Assembly: GCF_902833045.1 (NCBI RefSeq) | Contig: NZ_CADFDU010000022.1 | Location: 1-64,000 of the forward strand | Reading direction: 5' to 3' | DNA from: Burkholderia sp. BCC0322 | GTDB lineage: Bacteria > Pseudomonadota > Gammaproteobacteria > Burkholderiales > Burkholderiaceae | DNA length: 64,000 bases | Shown: in pieces, positions 18,939-27,824 of the stretch | Layout: each line of letters begins with the position of its first letter | Position numbering within the stretch: position 1 is the first letter of the stretch | The notes under the pieces: generated by a model | What the model was told of the DNA's origin: nothing | The model's input: only the letters and a program-made list of their open reading frames with translations | Databases searched by the model: none | Translations under genes and position numbers: made by a program

Positions 18939-19756
18939 GCGCGCCCTCCGCCGAGCCCGAAATCCGCGGCAAGCGGCGGGCTCGTGTAATGAAATTTGAA
19001 CGGGCCGTCCGGCGCGCCGTCGATGAACTGCCGCACGCTCGGATCGGTCGATGCGCGCAGCTCGTCGGGCGTACCCTGCGCGAGCACGCCGCCGTTGGCC
19101 AGGAAATACACGTAATCGGCGATCGCGAACGATTCCGGCACGTCGTGCGTGACGAGGATCGACGTGGCGCCCAGCGCCTGGTTCAGCGTGCGGATCAGGT
19201 TCGCGGTGATGCCGAGCGAGATCGGATCGAGGCCCGCGAACGGCTCGTCGTACATGATGAGCTGCGGATCGAGCGCGATCGCGCGTGCCAGCGCGATGCG
19301 GCGCGCCATCCCGCCCGACACCTCGGACGGCATCAGGTCGCGCGCACCGCGCAGCCCGACCGCGTTGAGCTTCATCAGCACGAGGTCGCGGATCAGGTCG
19401 TCGGGCAAGTCGGTGTGCTCGCGCAGCGCGAACGCGACGTTCTCGAACACCGACATGTCGGTGAACAACGCGCCGAACTGGAACAGCATGCCCATCTTGC
19501 GGCGCAGCGCGTACAGGCCGTCGCGCGATTGCGTGCCGACATCGGCGCCGTCGAACAGCACCTGGCCGCGGCGCGCGCGCACGAGGCCGCCGATCAGGCG
19601 CAGCACGGTCGTCTTGCCGCAACCCGACCCGCCCATGACCGCAACGACCTGCCCACGCCCGAAGCGCAGGTTCAGGTTGGACAGGACGAGGCGGTCGCCG
19701 TAGCCAAAGTCGACGTCGCGAAGTTCCAGCAATGTCTCGGGAGGAGTGGGGCTCAC
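18935..19756 (-). CDS. mlaF: Phospholipid ABC transporter ATPase MlaF
   Basis: 273 residues. Walker A GGSGCGKTT at 42-50, signature VSGGMARRIALARAI (VSGGM rather than LSGGQ, typical of MlaF), Walker B LIMYDEPFAGLD, H-loop LVTHDVPE. It is the first gene of the leftward block, with a TATAAT box about 35 bases upstream. Confidence 0.95.
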   Translation of the reverse strand: MSPTPPETLLELRDVDFGYGDRLVLSNLNLRFGRGQVVAVMGGSGCGKTTVLRLIGGLVRARRGQVLFDGADVGTQSRDGLYALRRKMGMLFQFGALFTDMSVFENVAFALREHTDLPDDLIRDLVLMKLNAVGLRGARDLMPSEVSGGMARRIALARAIALDPQLIMYDEPFAGLDPISLGITANLIRTLNQALGATSILVTHDVPESFAIADYVYFLANGGVLAQGTPDELRASTDPSVRQFIDGAPDGPFKFHYTSPPLAADFGLGGGRA

Positions 19757-19788
19757 GGAGCGGACAGTCCTTTTACGCAGAACGCCGA

Positions 19789-19794
19789 ATTATA
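19789..19794 (-). promoter_or_regulatory. Candidate -10 box of the mla operon
   Basis: TATAAT on the minus strand, in the context GCAGGCCCTATAATTCGG, about 35 bases before the mlaF start. The -35 region is weak. A similar CCCTATAAT context occurs before the YadG-like gene. Confidence 0.45.
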
Positions 19795-19840
19795 GGGCCT
19801 GCATTGGAATGATGTCGTGACGCCGTTCCGGGCCCTGCGG

Positions 19841-20965
19841 TCAATGATTGTCAAATTGTCCGGGAAAACATTGCTGCAACGCAACAACGGCAGCCCGATA
19901 GTCGGCCGCGCCCGTCACCGCACTGACCACCGCGACACTGCCGACGCCGGTTGCCAGCACGGCCGGCAGCGTATCGAGGCCCACCCCGCCGATCGCGACG
20001 AGCGGCGCCTGCGTGCCCGCGAAGCGCGCATAGCGGGTGATCCGCGCGAGGCCCTGCGGCGGCGCCGCAACAGCCTTGGTCGCGGTCGCGTACACGGGGC
20101 CGAGCGCGAGGTAGCTCGGGCGCTCGTGCAGCGCCCGCAACATTTCGTAATAACCATGGCTCGACAGTCCGAGCCGCAGCCCCGCGCGCGCGATTGCCGC
20201 CAGGTCGGCCGTCTCGAGGTCTTCCTGACCGAGATGAACGCCGTACGCGCCTTCATCTGCCGCGATCTGCCAGTGATCGTTGACGAACACGCGTGCATCG
20301 GGATGGCGTCGCCCCGCCGCGACCGCACGCGCGATTTCCCGGCGCAACGCGTCCGGCGTCGCGCCTTTCACGCGCAACTGCACGGTCCGCACGCCGCAAT
20401 CGAGCACGCGCTCGACCCATTCGGCGTCCGGCACGACCGGATAGAGGCCGAGCTGCGCGGGGCATGGCGCGAACGCGGGCTCGGGCGCGGCCGGCAGCCC
20501 GGCGACGCGCGGGAACCGTGCGGCGTCGACCGGCCACGCGTCTGCCGCGCGCGTCTCGTCGCCGTCACGCCAGGCCAGCGCGAGCACCAGCGCGTCGACC
20601 GGTGCAAAGCCGCAATCGAGGAACGCGGCGAGCGCGGCGATCCAGTCGTCCCCGAGCGGATGCGCGGCGTCGAGCGCGTAGCGTGCACCCGCCGCGTGCA
20701 GCACCGCGCCCTGCTCGTCGAATTCGATCGCGACCGCGCCCGGCGCCGCGGGCCGCGACGCAGCCGACGCGCGCGCCTGCGCGGCGCGGTCGCCAGCCGA
20801 GACGATCAGCACGTCGCCGTCGGCCGGCACATCGGGCACCGCAACGCAGAGCCGCCACGGCGCCGCACCGCCCGGCCAGTCGCCGAGCCGCGCGCGAATC
20901 CGTTCGGCCGCTTCGGCCAGTTCGTCGGCCGGCGGCCAGAATGCATCGGCGAAACGCGCGCTCAT
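19841..20965 (-). CDS. thiE: Thiamine-phosphate synthase ThiE with a ThiD-like N-terminal region
   Basis: 374 residues, well beyond the usual ~210 for ThiE. Residues from about 172 (LGLYPVVPDAEWVERVL) form the TMP synthase barrel, with VFVNDHWQIA, GVHLGQEDL, LGLSSHGYYE and VAIGGVGLDT blocks that bind HMP-PP and thiazole phosphate. Residues about 1-165 have no ThiE counterpart; LGDDWIAALAAFLDCGF and the following helix resemble the C-terminal part of a ribokinase-fold HMP-P kinase but without a clear catalytic GTGD motif. The start overlaps the thiG stop as ATGA. Confidence 0.9.
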   Translation of the reverse strand: MSARFADAFWPPADELAEAAERIRARLGDWPGGAAPWRLCVAVPDVPADGDVLIVSAGDRAAQARASAASRPAAPGAVAIEFDEQGAVLHAAGARYALDAAHPLGDDWIAALAAFLDCGFAPVDALVLALAWRDGDETRAADAWPVDAARFPRVAGLPAAPEPAFAPCPAQLGLYPVVPDAEWVERVLDCGVRTVQLRVKGATPDALRREIARAVAAGRRHPDARVFVNDHWQIAADEGAYGVHLGQEDLETADLAAIARAGLRLGLSSHGYYEMLRALHERPSYLALGPVYATATKAVAAPPQGLARITRYARFAGTQAPLVAIGGVGLDTLPAVLATGVGSVAVVSAVTGAADYRAAVVALQQCFPGQFDNH

Positions 20966-21777
20966 GCGCCGCCTCCGTCCTGGTGCCAGAACGGCATCCC
21001 GACGACCGGCGTGCTCGCATGCGCGGTCTCGCGCGCATCCATCGGCCCGGCGAGATATGCGGCGCGGCCGGCCTCGACGCCCTGCGCAAACGCGCGCGCC
21101 ATGATCTCCGGGTGCGTGGCCTGCGACACGGCGGTGTTCAGCAACACGCCGTCGAAACCCCACTCCATCACCTGGCACGCGTGCGACGGCACGCCGAGCC
21201 CCGCGTCGACGATCAGCGGCACGTCGGGCAGCCGCTCGCGCAGCACGCGCAAGCCGTACGGGTTCACGACGCCCTTGCCCGTGCCGATCGGCGCGCCCCA
21301 CGGCATCAGCGCCTCGCAGCCGACATCGAGCAGGCGCCGGCCGATCACCAGATCCTCGGTGCAGTACGGCAGCACCTTGAAACCGTCCTTCACCAGTTGC
21401 GCGGCGGCCTCGATCAGCCCGACCGGATCCGGCTGCAGCGTGTAGTCGTCGCCGATCAGTTCGAGCTTGATCCAGTCGGTGCCGAAGACCTCGCGCGCCA
21501 TATGTGCGGTCGTCACGGCTTCGGCGACGGTCTGGCAGCCGGCCGTGTTCGGCAGCAGCGGCACCGCGTGGCGCTTGAGCAGCTCGAAGAAGCCGGCTTC
21601 GGCCGTGCCGCCCGCCATCTGGCGGCGCAGCGCGACCGTCACCATCCCGGGGCGCGACGCGGCGATCGAATCGGACAGCGACTGCAGCGACGGGTAGCGC
21701 GACGTGCCGAGCAGCACGCGGCTTGCGAAGGTTTCGCCGTACAGCGTCAGCGCGTCGGCGGAGGTGAGGGACGTCAT
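20962..21777 (-). CDS. thiG: Thiazole synthase ThiG
   Basis: 271 residues. It builds the thiazole ring from DXP, dehydroglycine (supplied here by ThiO) and sulphur carried on ThiS. The Schiff-base lysine is Lys104 in DWIKLELIGDD; other blocks are LPNTAGC, VLPYCTED and ALMPWGAPIGTGKG. The ATG at 21777 has AGGA upstream. It is translationally coupled to thiE. Confidence 0.96.
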   Translation of the reverse strand: MTSLTSADALTLYGETFASRVLLGTSRYPSLQSLSDSIAASRPGMVTVALRRQMAGGTAEAGFFELLKRHAVPLLPNTAGCQTVAEAVTTAHMAREVFGTDWIKLELIGDDYTLQPDPVGLIEAAAQLVKDGFKVLPYCTEDLVIGRRLLDVGCEALMPWGAPIGTGKGVVNPYGLRVLRERLPDVPLIVDAGLGVPSHACQVMEWGFDGVLLNTAVSQATHPEIMARAFAQGVEAGRAAYLAGPMDARETAHASTPVVGMPFWHQDGGGA

Positions 21778-21815
21778 GTCGTTTTCCTGGAAGAGCGGGG
21801 ACGAACCGGCGGCGC

Positions 21816-22013
21816 TCAGCCGCCCGCGACCGGGTGCACGACGTCGAGCTTGTCGCCCGCCGCGAGTGCGCGCGCCGCGTGCTGCGTGCGCGCGACGAAG
21901 TTGCCGTTCAGCGCGACCGCATACGGCGGACGCGCGCCGTATGCGGCGAGCGCGTCGGCCACCGTTGCGCCGTCGGGCAACGTCAGGTTCTGTTGGTTGA
22001 TCTGGATATCCAT
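21816..22013 (-). CDS. thiS: Sulfur carrier protein ThiS
   Basis: 65 residues, a beta-grasp ubiquitin-like protein ending in the required Gly-Gly (residues 64-65), which is thiocarboxylated and gives sulphur to ThiG. It lies between thiO and thiG, in the standard order. Confidence 0.95.
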   Translation of the reverse strand: MDIQINQQNLTLPDGATVADALAAYGARPPYAVALNGNFVARTQHAARALAAGDKLDVVHPVAGG

Positions 22014-22045
22014 GAGGCTTCGTCGAATTCGGTCGGCAGCGCGCG

Positions 22046-23182
22046 TCAGGCCGGCTGGCGCGCGTCGTTGCGATGATGAAGGAGCGCCGGCCAGCGCTCG
22101 GCGTCGCGCCACGCGGCAAACGCATCGGCATCGCCGAACGCGCCGCCGAGCGCGGCTTCGGCGACCGCGACCGCCGCGTGCGCGACTTCCGGCGCGATCA
22201 TGAAGCCGTGCCGGTACAGGCCGTTGACGGCGAGCGTCGATGCGCCGTCCCAGATCACCGCCGGGCGATGATCGGGCAGCGTCGGCCGGCACTGCGCGTT
22301 GAGTTCGAGGATGCGCGCCTCGCCGAACGCCGGATGCACGGAGAACGCCGCGCTCAGCAGTTCGAGCGCGGAGCGCACGCTGACGGGCGACATGTCCTCG
22401 CCCTCCACCTCGGTCGCGCCGATCACATAGAGATCGTCCTGTTTCGGCGCGATGTACAGCGGGTAGCGCGGATGCAGCAGCCGCACGGGCCGGGTCAGCC
22501 CGATGCCGGGCGCGCGCACGCGCGCGACTTCGCCGCGGATGCCGCGCAACGCCGGCAGCGCGGATTTCGCGCCGAGCCCGCGGCAATCGATCGTGAAATG
22601 CGCGGCGGGCAGGTTCGCATCGTCGATCGTGACGTGCCAGTGCAGGTCGACGCCGCGCTCGACGAGGCCCGCCGCGAGCGCGCGCAGCGCCTGGCGGTTG
22701 TCGAGCTGCCCTTCGTTCGGCAGCAGCAGGCCGCGCGCGAAGCGGCCCGCGAGCACCGGCTCGGCCGCATCGACCTGCGCACCGGCGAGCGCCACGAAAC
22801 CGCCGTCGAACAGGTCGGCCGGCGCGTTCGCGCGCACGCGCCGCTCGAACAGCGGCGCCTCCGCACGGTCCGCGTGATGCCAGACGACGAGCGTGCCGTG
22901 ATGCTGGAAGAACACGGGTTCGGGCAACTCGGCGAGCCACTGCGGCCAGCGCGCGAGGGAAGCTGCGCCGAGCTCGGTGATCAACAGTTCCGCGCTCGCC
23001 GCTTCCGCGAGCGGCGCGAGCATCGCGGCCGCGACCCACGCGGCCGACTGCTCGCCGTCCGGGCCGCCGCGCTCGTAGAGCGCGACGCGATGCCCGTCGC
23101 CCGCGAGCCGCCATGCGATCAGGCGGCCGACTAGGCCGCCACCGAGCACCGCGAAATCGGGCCGGGAATCCTGGACGTTCAT
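22046..23182 (-). CDS. thiO: Glycine oxidase ThiO
   Basis: 378 residues, DAO-family flavoprotein. The N-terminal dinucleotide-binding loop is FAVLGGGLVGRLIAWRL, and the C-terminal FAD contact NGLYRHGFMIAPE. It oxidises glycine to the imine used by ThiG, which implies an oxygen-dependent thiazole route instead of ThiH. The start at 23182 has GGAG 8 bases upstream. It is the first gene after the TPP riboswitch. Confidence 0.93.
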   Translation of the reverse strand: MNVQDSRPDFAVLGGGLVGRLIAWRLAGDGHRVALYERGGPDGEQSAAWVAAAMLAPLAEAASAELLITELGAASLARWPQWLAELPEPVFFQHHGTLVVWHHADRAEAPLFERRVRANAPADLFDGGFVALAGAQVDAAEPVLAGRFARGLLLPNEGQLDNRQALRALAAGLVERGVDLHWHVTIDDANLPAAHFTIDCRGLGAKSALPALRGIRGEVARVRAPGIGLTRPVRLLHPRYPLYIAPKQDDLYVIGATEVEGEDMSPVSVRSALELLSAAFSVHPAFGEARILELNAQCRPTLPDHRPAVIWDGASTLAVNGLYRHGFMIAPEVAHAAVAVAEAALGGAFGDADAFAAWRDAERWPALLHHRNDARQPA

Positions 23183-23427
23183 CGCACACGCTCCTCGCGA
23201 ACCGCGCGAGCACGCGCGACGAGCGTCGACGTGCACGCGCCGCCGCATGCGAACGCACGCGACATCGGGCCGGGAACCATGCAAAAGACTGAAGATTGTG
23301 CGGTCATCATTCCTTCCGTAACGCGCAAAGCGCGTACCCAAAAGGACGAAACCGGCAGCAAAGGCCGGCCGGGCGGGACAAGGGCGCTGACCATGTGGGA
23401 TGGCAGCCAGCGCGACCCGGCGGGATC
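23183..23427 (-). other. thiO leader (riboswitch expression platform region)
   Basis: 245 bases between the aptamer and thiO with no supportable gene. It contains a perfect hairpin ACGCGC-AAA-GCGCGT (23321-23335) and a GC-rich CCGGCCGGCC segment, but no U-tract terminator is obvious. The switch may therefore act through Rho, an antiterminator or masking of the thiO ribosome site; the sequence does not decide. Confidence 0.4.
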
Positions 23428-23537
23428 AGAAACTTCCCTCGCCGGTATTACCCGGATCGGGTGCGAAGGGTCTTTCTCAGCCTCATCGCGCCGCCCGGAA
23501 CATCTGCCGGCCGCGCCACGAAGCACCCCTGTTTCGT
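23428..23537 (-). ncRNA. TPP (THI-box) riboswitch controlling thiOSGE
   Basis: On the minus strand the conserved core is visible: GGGGTGC near the 5' end, then GGCTGAGA, ACCCTTCGCACC, and GATCCGGGTAATACCGGCG ending in AGGGAAG. The closing stem P1 is GAAAC (23531-23535) with GTTTC (23429-23433). It lies about 245 bases upstream of thiO. Confidence 0.92.
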
Positions 23538-23545
23538 CGTCGGCC

Positions 23546-23575
23546 ATTAGACCATAAAAGCGGAAAGCGCCGCAA
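23546..23575 (-). promoter_or_regulatory. Promoter of the thiOSGE operon
   Basis: TTGCGG and TCTAAT separated by 18 bases on the minus strand, ending about 10 bases before the riboswitch aptamer starts, the spacing expected for a transcript that begins with the aptamer. Confidence 0.5.
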
Positions 23576-23809
23576 ACTGTCCCCCTTGCGGCAAATTCGC
23601 CGTCGTGCCGCGCCGCTCTGGCACAATGCCCGCAGGCCGGCCGCGCGAGCGGCCGGTTGCCGCGTCACCGCCGGCCTTAAGTGCCGTTTAAGACACGCGG
23701 GCGACCATCCGGACGCCCGCCGTCAGTCGGCGCCGCGTCCCGGCATGCCGTATCGCGGCGCGCGCCCGGCTTCGCCCGGCCCGCGCGCCGGCTACTCATC
23801 AGGAAGCAC

Positions 23810-25582
23810 ATGACCCAATCGATCGATCCCGTCCGCTCCGCCGCCTCAGACGCGCCGCAGGACGAGCGCCCGGTATCCGCATGGAGCCTCATCAAGCCCT
23901 ACTGGGTATCGTCCGAATGGAAAATCGCGTGGGGCCTGCTGGTCTCGATCATCGCGATCAACCTCTGCGTGGTCTGGATCAACGTCCGGCTGAACAAGTG
24001 GAACGCGGAGTTCTACAACGCGCTGCAGTCGAAGAACGTCCACGACTTCCCGAACCTGCTGATGCAGTTCTCCGCGCTCGCGTTCGCCTTCATCATCCTC
24101 GCCGTGTACGGCCGCTACCTGCGGCAGATGCTCGGCTTCCGCTGGCGCCAGTGGCTCACCGACCGTTTTCTCGGCCAGTGGCTCGGCGATCGCGCGTTCT
24201 ACCGGATCGAGCGTGACCGCCTCGCCGACAACCCCGACCAGCGGATTACCGACGATCTCCAGTCGTTCGCGACGACCACGCTCGCGCTGTCGCTCGACCT
24301 GCTGTCGACGGTCGTCACGCTCGTGTCGTTCATCACGATCCTGTGGTCGCTCGCCGGCGCGCTGACGATTTCGCTCGGCGCGACGCCGATCGCCATCCCC
24401 GGCTACATGGTGTGGGCGGCCGCGCTGTACGCGGTGGTCGGCTCGCTGATCATCCAGAAGGTCGGCCATCCGCTCGTGTCGATCAACTACCAGCAGCAGC
24501 GTGTCGAGGCCGACTTCCGTTTCGGGCTGATCCGCGTGCGCGAGAACGCCGAGCAGATTGCGTTCTACGACGGCGAGAAGACCGAGACCGGCAACGCGCA
24601 GAACCTCTTCATGCGCATCCGCGACAACTGGTGGCGCGTGATGAAGTACACGAAGCGGCTCACGTTCGTGCTGAGCTTCTACGGGCAGATCGCGATCATC
24701 TTCCCGCTGGTCGTCGCCGCGCCGCGCTATTTCGCGGGCGCGTTCTCGTTCGGCGTGCTGATGCAGATTTCGTCCGCGTTCGGCACCGTCAGCGATTCGT
24801 TTTCGTGGTTCATCAACAGTTACTCGACCCTCGTCGAATGGCGCGCCACCGTCAACCGTCTGCGCGAATTCAAGCGCGTGATGGGTACGTCGCACCTGAA
24901 GGAAAGCCTGTCGCCCGCGACCGAGCACGGCGGCATCAACCTGCACTATGTCGATGCGGCGAAGCTGTCGACGTCGTCGCTCAAGCTCGCGCTGCCGAAC
25001 GGCGATGCGCTCGCGAACATCGGCAGCGTCACGATCGAGCCCGGCTCGCGCTGGCTCGTGATCGGCAAGTCGGGTTCCGGCAAGAGCACGTTCATGCGCG
25101 CGCTCGCGGGCCTGTGGCCGTTCGGCGACGGCGCGATCGATGCGCCGGTCGGCGCGCGGATGATGTTCGTGCCGCAGACGAGCTACTTGCCGATCGGCAC
25201 GCTGAAGGCAGCACTCACCTATCCGGCGACACCCGACGCGTTCAGCGACGAAGCCTGCCGCGACGCGCTGCGCGCATGCCGCCTCGAGGATTACGTCGAC
25301 CGCCTCGACGAGAACGCGCACTGGACCCGCGTGCTGTCGCCGGGCGAACAGCAGCGCCTGGCCGGCGCGCGCGTGCTGCTGCACAAGCCCGACTTCCTGT
25401 TCCTCGACGAAGCGACCAGCGCGCTCGACGCCGACAACGAAGCGCGCCTGTACCACCTGTTCGCCGAACGGCTGCCGAAGGCCGCGATCGTCAGCATCGC
25501 GCACCGCGAGTCGCTGGCCGCGTTCCACGTCGGCACGATCAACGTCGAGCGCGTGAACGACAGCGACAAGGTCGCGGCGTGA
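23810..25582 (+). CDS. ABC transporter, fused permease/ATPase of the YddA/SbmA-BacA type
   Basis: 590 residues. An N-terminal transmembrane domain of the SbmA/BacA fold (about 30-370; WNAEFYNALQ and the QQQRVEADFRF EAA-like segment) is joined to an ATPase domain. Walker A GKSGSGKST is near residue 418, the signature is LSPGEQQRLAGAR (LSPGE is usual in this ABCD-type group) and Walker B FLFLDEATSALD. Relatives move peptides, cobalamin or fatty-acyl groups; the substrate here is unknown. The ATG at 23810 has AGGA at good spacing. The stop overlaps the next gene's GTG. Confidence 0.9.
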   Translation: MTQSIDPVRSAASDAPQDERPVSAWSLIKPYWVSSEWKIAWGLLVSIIAINLCVVWINVRLNKWNAEFYNALQSKNVHDFPNLLMQFSALAFAFIILAVYGRYLRQMLGFRWRQWLTDRFLGQWLGDRAFYRIERDRLADNPDQRITDDLQSFATTTLALSLDLLSTVVTLVSFITILWSLAGALTISLGATPIAIPGYMVWAAALYAVVGSLIIQKVGHPLVSINYQQQRVEADFRFGLIRVRENAEQIAFYDGEKTETGNAQNLFMRIRDNWWRVMKYTKRLTFVLSFYGQIAIIFPLVVAAPRYFAGAFSFGVLMQISSAFGTVSDSFSWFINSYSTLVEWRATVNRLREFKRVMGTSHLKESLSPATEHGGINLHYVDAAKLSTSSLKLALPNGDALANIGSVTIEPGSRWLVIGKSGSGKSTFMRALAGLWPFGDGAIDAPVGARMMFVPQTSYLPIGTLKAALTYPATPDAFSDEACRDALRACRLEDYVDRLDENAHWTRVLSPGEQQRLAGARVLLHKPDFLFLDEATSALDADNEARLYHLFAERLPKAAIVSIAHRESLAAFHVGTINVERVNDSDKVAA

Positions 25583-26355
25583 ACGAACGCGCCGCGCACA
25601 TCGTCCGGATCGCGCTGATCACCGGCGCCGGTTCGGGGATCGGCGCGGCACTCGCGCAACGGCTCGCGGCACCCGGCATCGCACTGGCGCTGCATGCGCG
25701 CGGCGCGGACGGCGCAGCGCGCGCCCGGCTCGCCGAAGTCGCGCATGCGTGCACGGAGGCCGGCGCGGCGTGCATCACGCTCACCGGCGATCTCGGTGAA
25801 CCGGGCGTCGCCGCTTCGCTCGTCGATGCAGCCGCCACGCGCTTCGGCGGGCTCGATCAGCTCGTCGCCAACGCGGGCTTCGCCGCCCGGCAATCCTTCT
25901 CCGATCTTTCCGCGGACGCGCTCGCGTCCACCTTCGCGGCGATGCCCGGCGCGTTCTCCTCGCTCGCGGGCCGCGCGCGGCCGCTGCTCGAAGCGTCGGC
26001 CGCGCCACGGATCGTCGCGGTCAGCTCGTTCGTCGCGCACCGCTACCGCGCCGACGCACCGTTCGCGGCCACCGCCGCCGCGAAGGCCGCGCTCGAATCG
26101 CTCGTGCGCACCGCCGCCGCCGAATTCGCCGCGCGCGGCATCACCGTCAATGCCGTCGCGCCGGGCTTCACGCGCAAGGACCACGGGCCGAGCGCCGGCA
26201 ATGCGGCTGCGTGGGCGCACGCCGAACAGGCGACACCCCTCGGCCGGATCGCCGAACCCGACGATGTGGCCGCACTGATCGCGTTCCTGTTGTCGGACGC
26301 CGCGCGGCAAATTACCGGTCAGGTCATTCACGTCGACGGCGGCCTGACGCTCTGA
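25579..26355 (+). CDS. SDR-family protein lacking the catalytic tyrosine
   Basis: 258 residues with a Rossmann NAD(P) fold: TGAGSGIG at 15-22, NAG at 98-100, catalytic-type serines at 149-150 and the C-terminal VIHVDGGLTL. In the YxxxK position the sequence reads TAAAK (Thr165 to Lys169), so the catalytic Tyr is missing. The start is a GTG that overlaps the ABC protein stop (GTGA), so the two are coupled. The substrate is unknown; it may be a binding or regulatory SDR rather than an enzyme. Confidence 0.85.
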   Translation: MNERAAHIVRIALITGAGSGIGAALAQRLAAPGIALALHARGADGAARARLAEVAHACTEAGAACITLTGDLGEPGVAASLVDAAATRFGGLDQLVANAGFAARQSFSDLSADALASTFAAMPGAFSSLAGRARPLLEASAAPRIVAVSSFVAHRYRADAPFAATAAAKAALESLVRTAAAEFAARGITVNAVAPGFTRKDHGPSAGNAAAWAHAEQATPLGRIAEPDDVAALIAFLLSDAARQITGQVIHVDGGLTL

Positions 26356-26536
26356 AGCAAGTGCCGGCATGGCGCCCGAGCGCGATCGGCCGTCACGCCT
26401 TCCCCGAACGAACGCCGCCCTCACCGTTCGCCGCACCGCCACGCACCTGCACGCACCTTTTTGGCACCCCGCATCCCGCCCGTAAAATAGCCGCCGTACG
26501 GCAGCGCGAGACGAGACAAACGAGGGGGCGGCAAGC

Positions 26537-27799
26537 ATGCAGGCATTCCAGTGGTTCAACGAACTGTCGACGCGCGAGCGCAGGACGCTGTACGCCGGTT
26601 TCGGCGGCTACGCGGTCGACGCGTTCGACTTCATGATCTATTCGTTCCTGATTCCGACGCTGATCGCCACCTGGGGCATGACGAAGAGCGAGGCCGGGAT
26701 GATCGCGACGAGTTCGCTGATCTCGTCGGCGCTCGGCGGCTGGGTCGCCGGCATCCTTGCCGATCGCTACGGCCGCGTGCGCGTGCTGCAGTGGACGATC
26801 GCGACGTTCGCGCTGTTCACGTGCCTGTCCGGCTTCACCCACTCGTTCTGGCAACTGCTCGCGACGCGCACGCTGCAGGGCTTCGGCTTCGGCGGCGAAT
26901 GGTCGGTCGTGACGATCATGATGGCCGAGACGATCCGCTCGCCCGAGCATCGCGGAAAAGCGGTCGGCACCGTGCAGAGCAGCTGGTCCTTCGGCTGGGG
27001 CGCGGCCGCGATCCTCTACTGGGCGTTCTTCGCGCTGCTGCCCGAGCAGGTCGCGTGGCGCGCGTGCTTCTGGATCGGCATCTTGCCCGCGCTGTGGATC
27101 CTGTACATCCGCCGCAACGTCAGCGATCCCGACATCTACACGGCCACCCGCCGCGCGCGCGACGAAGGCCGCGTGTCGGGCCACTTCCTCGAGATCTTCT
27201 CGCCAGCGCACCTGCGCGCGACGCTGTTCGGCAGCGCGCTGTGCACCGGGATGCTCGGCGGCTACTACGCGATCACGACGTGGCTGCCCACCTACCTGAA
27301 AACCGTCCGCCACCTGTCGGTGTTCAACACGAGCAGCTATCTCGTCGTGCTGATCGTCGGCTCGTTCGTCGGCTACGTGGTCGGCGCGATCCTGTCCGAC
27401 CGGCTCGGCCGCCGCGCGTCGTTCATCCTGTTCGCGATCGGCTCGTTCTCGCTCGGCATGGCGTACACGATGCTGCCGATCACCGACACCGCGATGCTGC
27501 TGCTCGGCTTCCCGCTCGGCATCGTCGTGCAGGGGATCTTCGCCGGCATCGGCGCGTACCTGTCGGAGCTGTATCCGGGTGCGATCCGCGGTTCCGGCCA
27601 GGGCTTCTGCTACAACCTCGGGCGCGGACTCGGCTCGTTTTTCCCGATCCTCGTCGGCTCGCTGTCGCAGTCGATGTCGCTCGTGAAGGCGATCGGCCTC
27701 GTCGCGGGCGGCGGCTACCTGCTCGTGATCGTCGCCGCGCTCGTGCTGCCGGAAACGCGCGGCAGGTCGCTCGTCGACGATCCGGCCATCGCGTCGTGA
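26537..27799 (+). CDS. MFS transporter (sugar/aromatic-acid porter type)
   Basis: 420 residues, 12 predicted membrane helices. The start FQWFNELSTRERRTLYAGF and GYAVDAFDFMIYSF resemble the sialate/aromatic-acid MFS group. Motif A GWVAGILADRYGRVRVL follows helix 2, with a second copy SDRLGRRASFILF between helices 8 and 9. The ribosome site GAGGGGG precedes the ATG. It is 25 bases upstream of the DadA-like gene, so uptake and oxidation of one amino- or hydroxy-acid substrate is plausible. Confidence 0.88.
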   Translation: MQAFQWFNELSTRERRTLYAGFGGYAVDAFDFMIYSFLIPTLIATWGMTKSEAGMIATSSLISSALGGWVAGILADRYGRVRVLQWTIATFALFTCLSGFTHSFWQLLATRTLQGFGFGGEWSVVTIMMAETIRSPEHRGKAVGTVQSSWSFGWGAAAILYWAFFALLPEQVAWRACFWIGILPALWILYIRRNVSDPDIYTATRRARDEGRVSGHFLEIFSPAHLRATLFGSALCTGMLGGYYAITTWLPTYLKTVRHLSVFNTSSYLVVLIVGSFVGYVVGAILSDRLGRRASFILFAIGSFSLGMAYTMLPITDTAMLLLGFPLGIVVQGIFAGIGAYLSELYPGAIRGSGQGFCYNLGRGLGSFFPILVGSLSQSMSLVKAIGLVAGGGYLLVIVAALVLPETRGRSLVDDPAIAS

Positions 27800-27824
27800 G
27801 CGCCTTCTTCGTTCCGGAAACCGC

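Noticed and set aside
19817-21445. A 542-codon plus-strand open frame opposite thiE and thiG
   Set aside because: Arg/Ala-rich shadow; the minus strand holds conserved thiamine genes with ATGA coupling.
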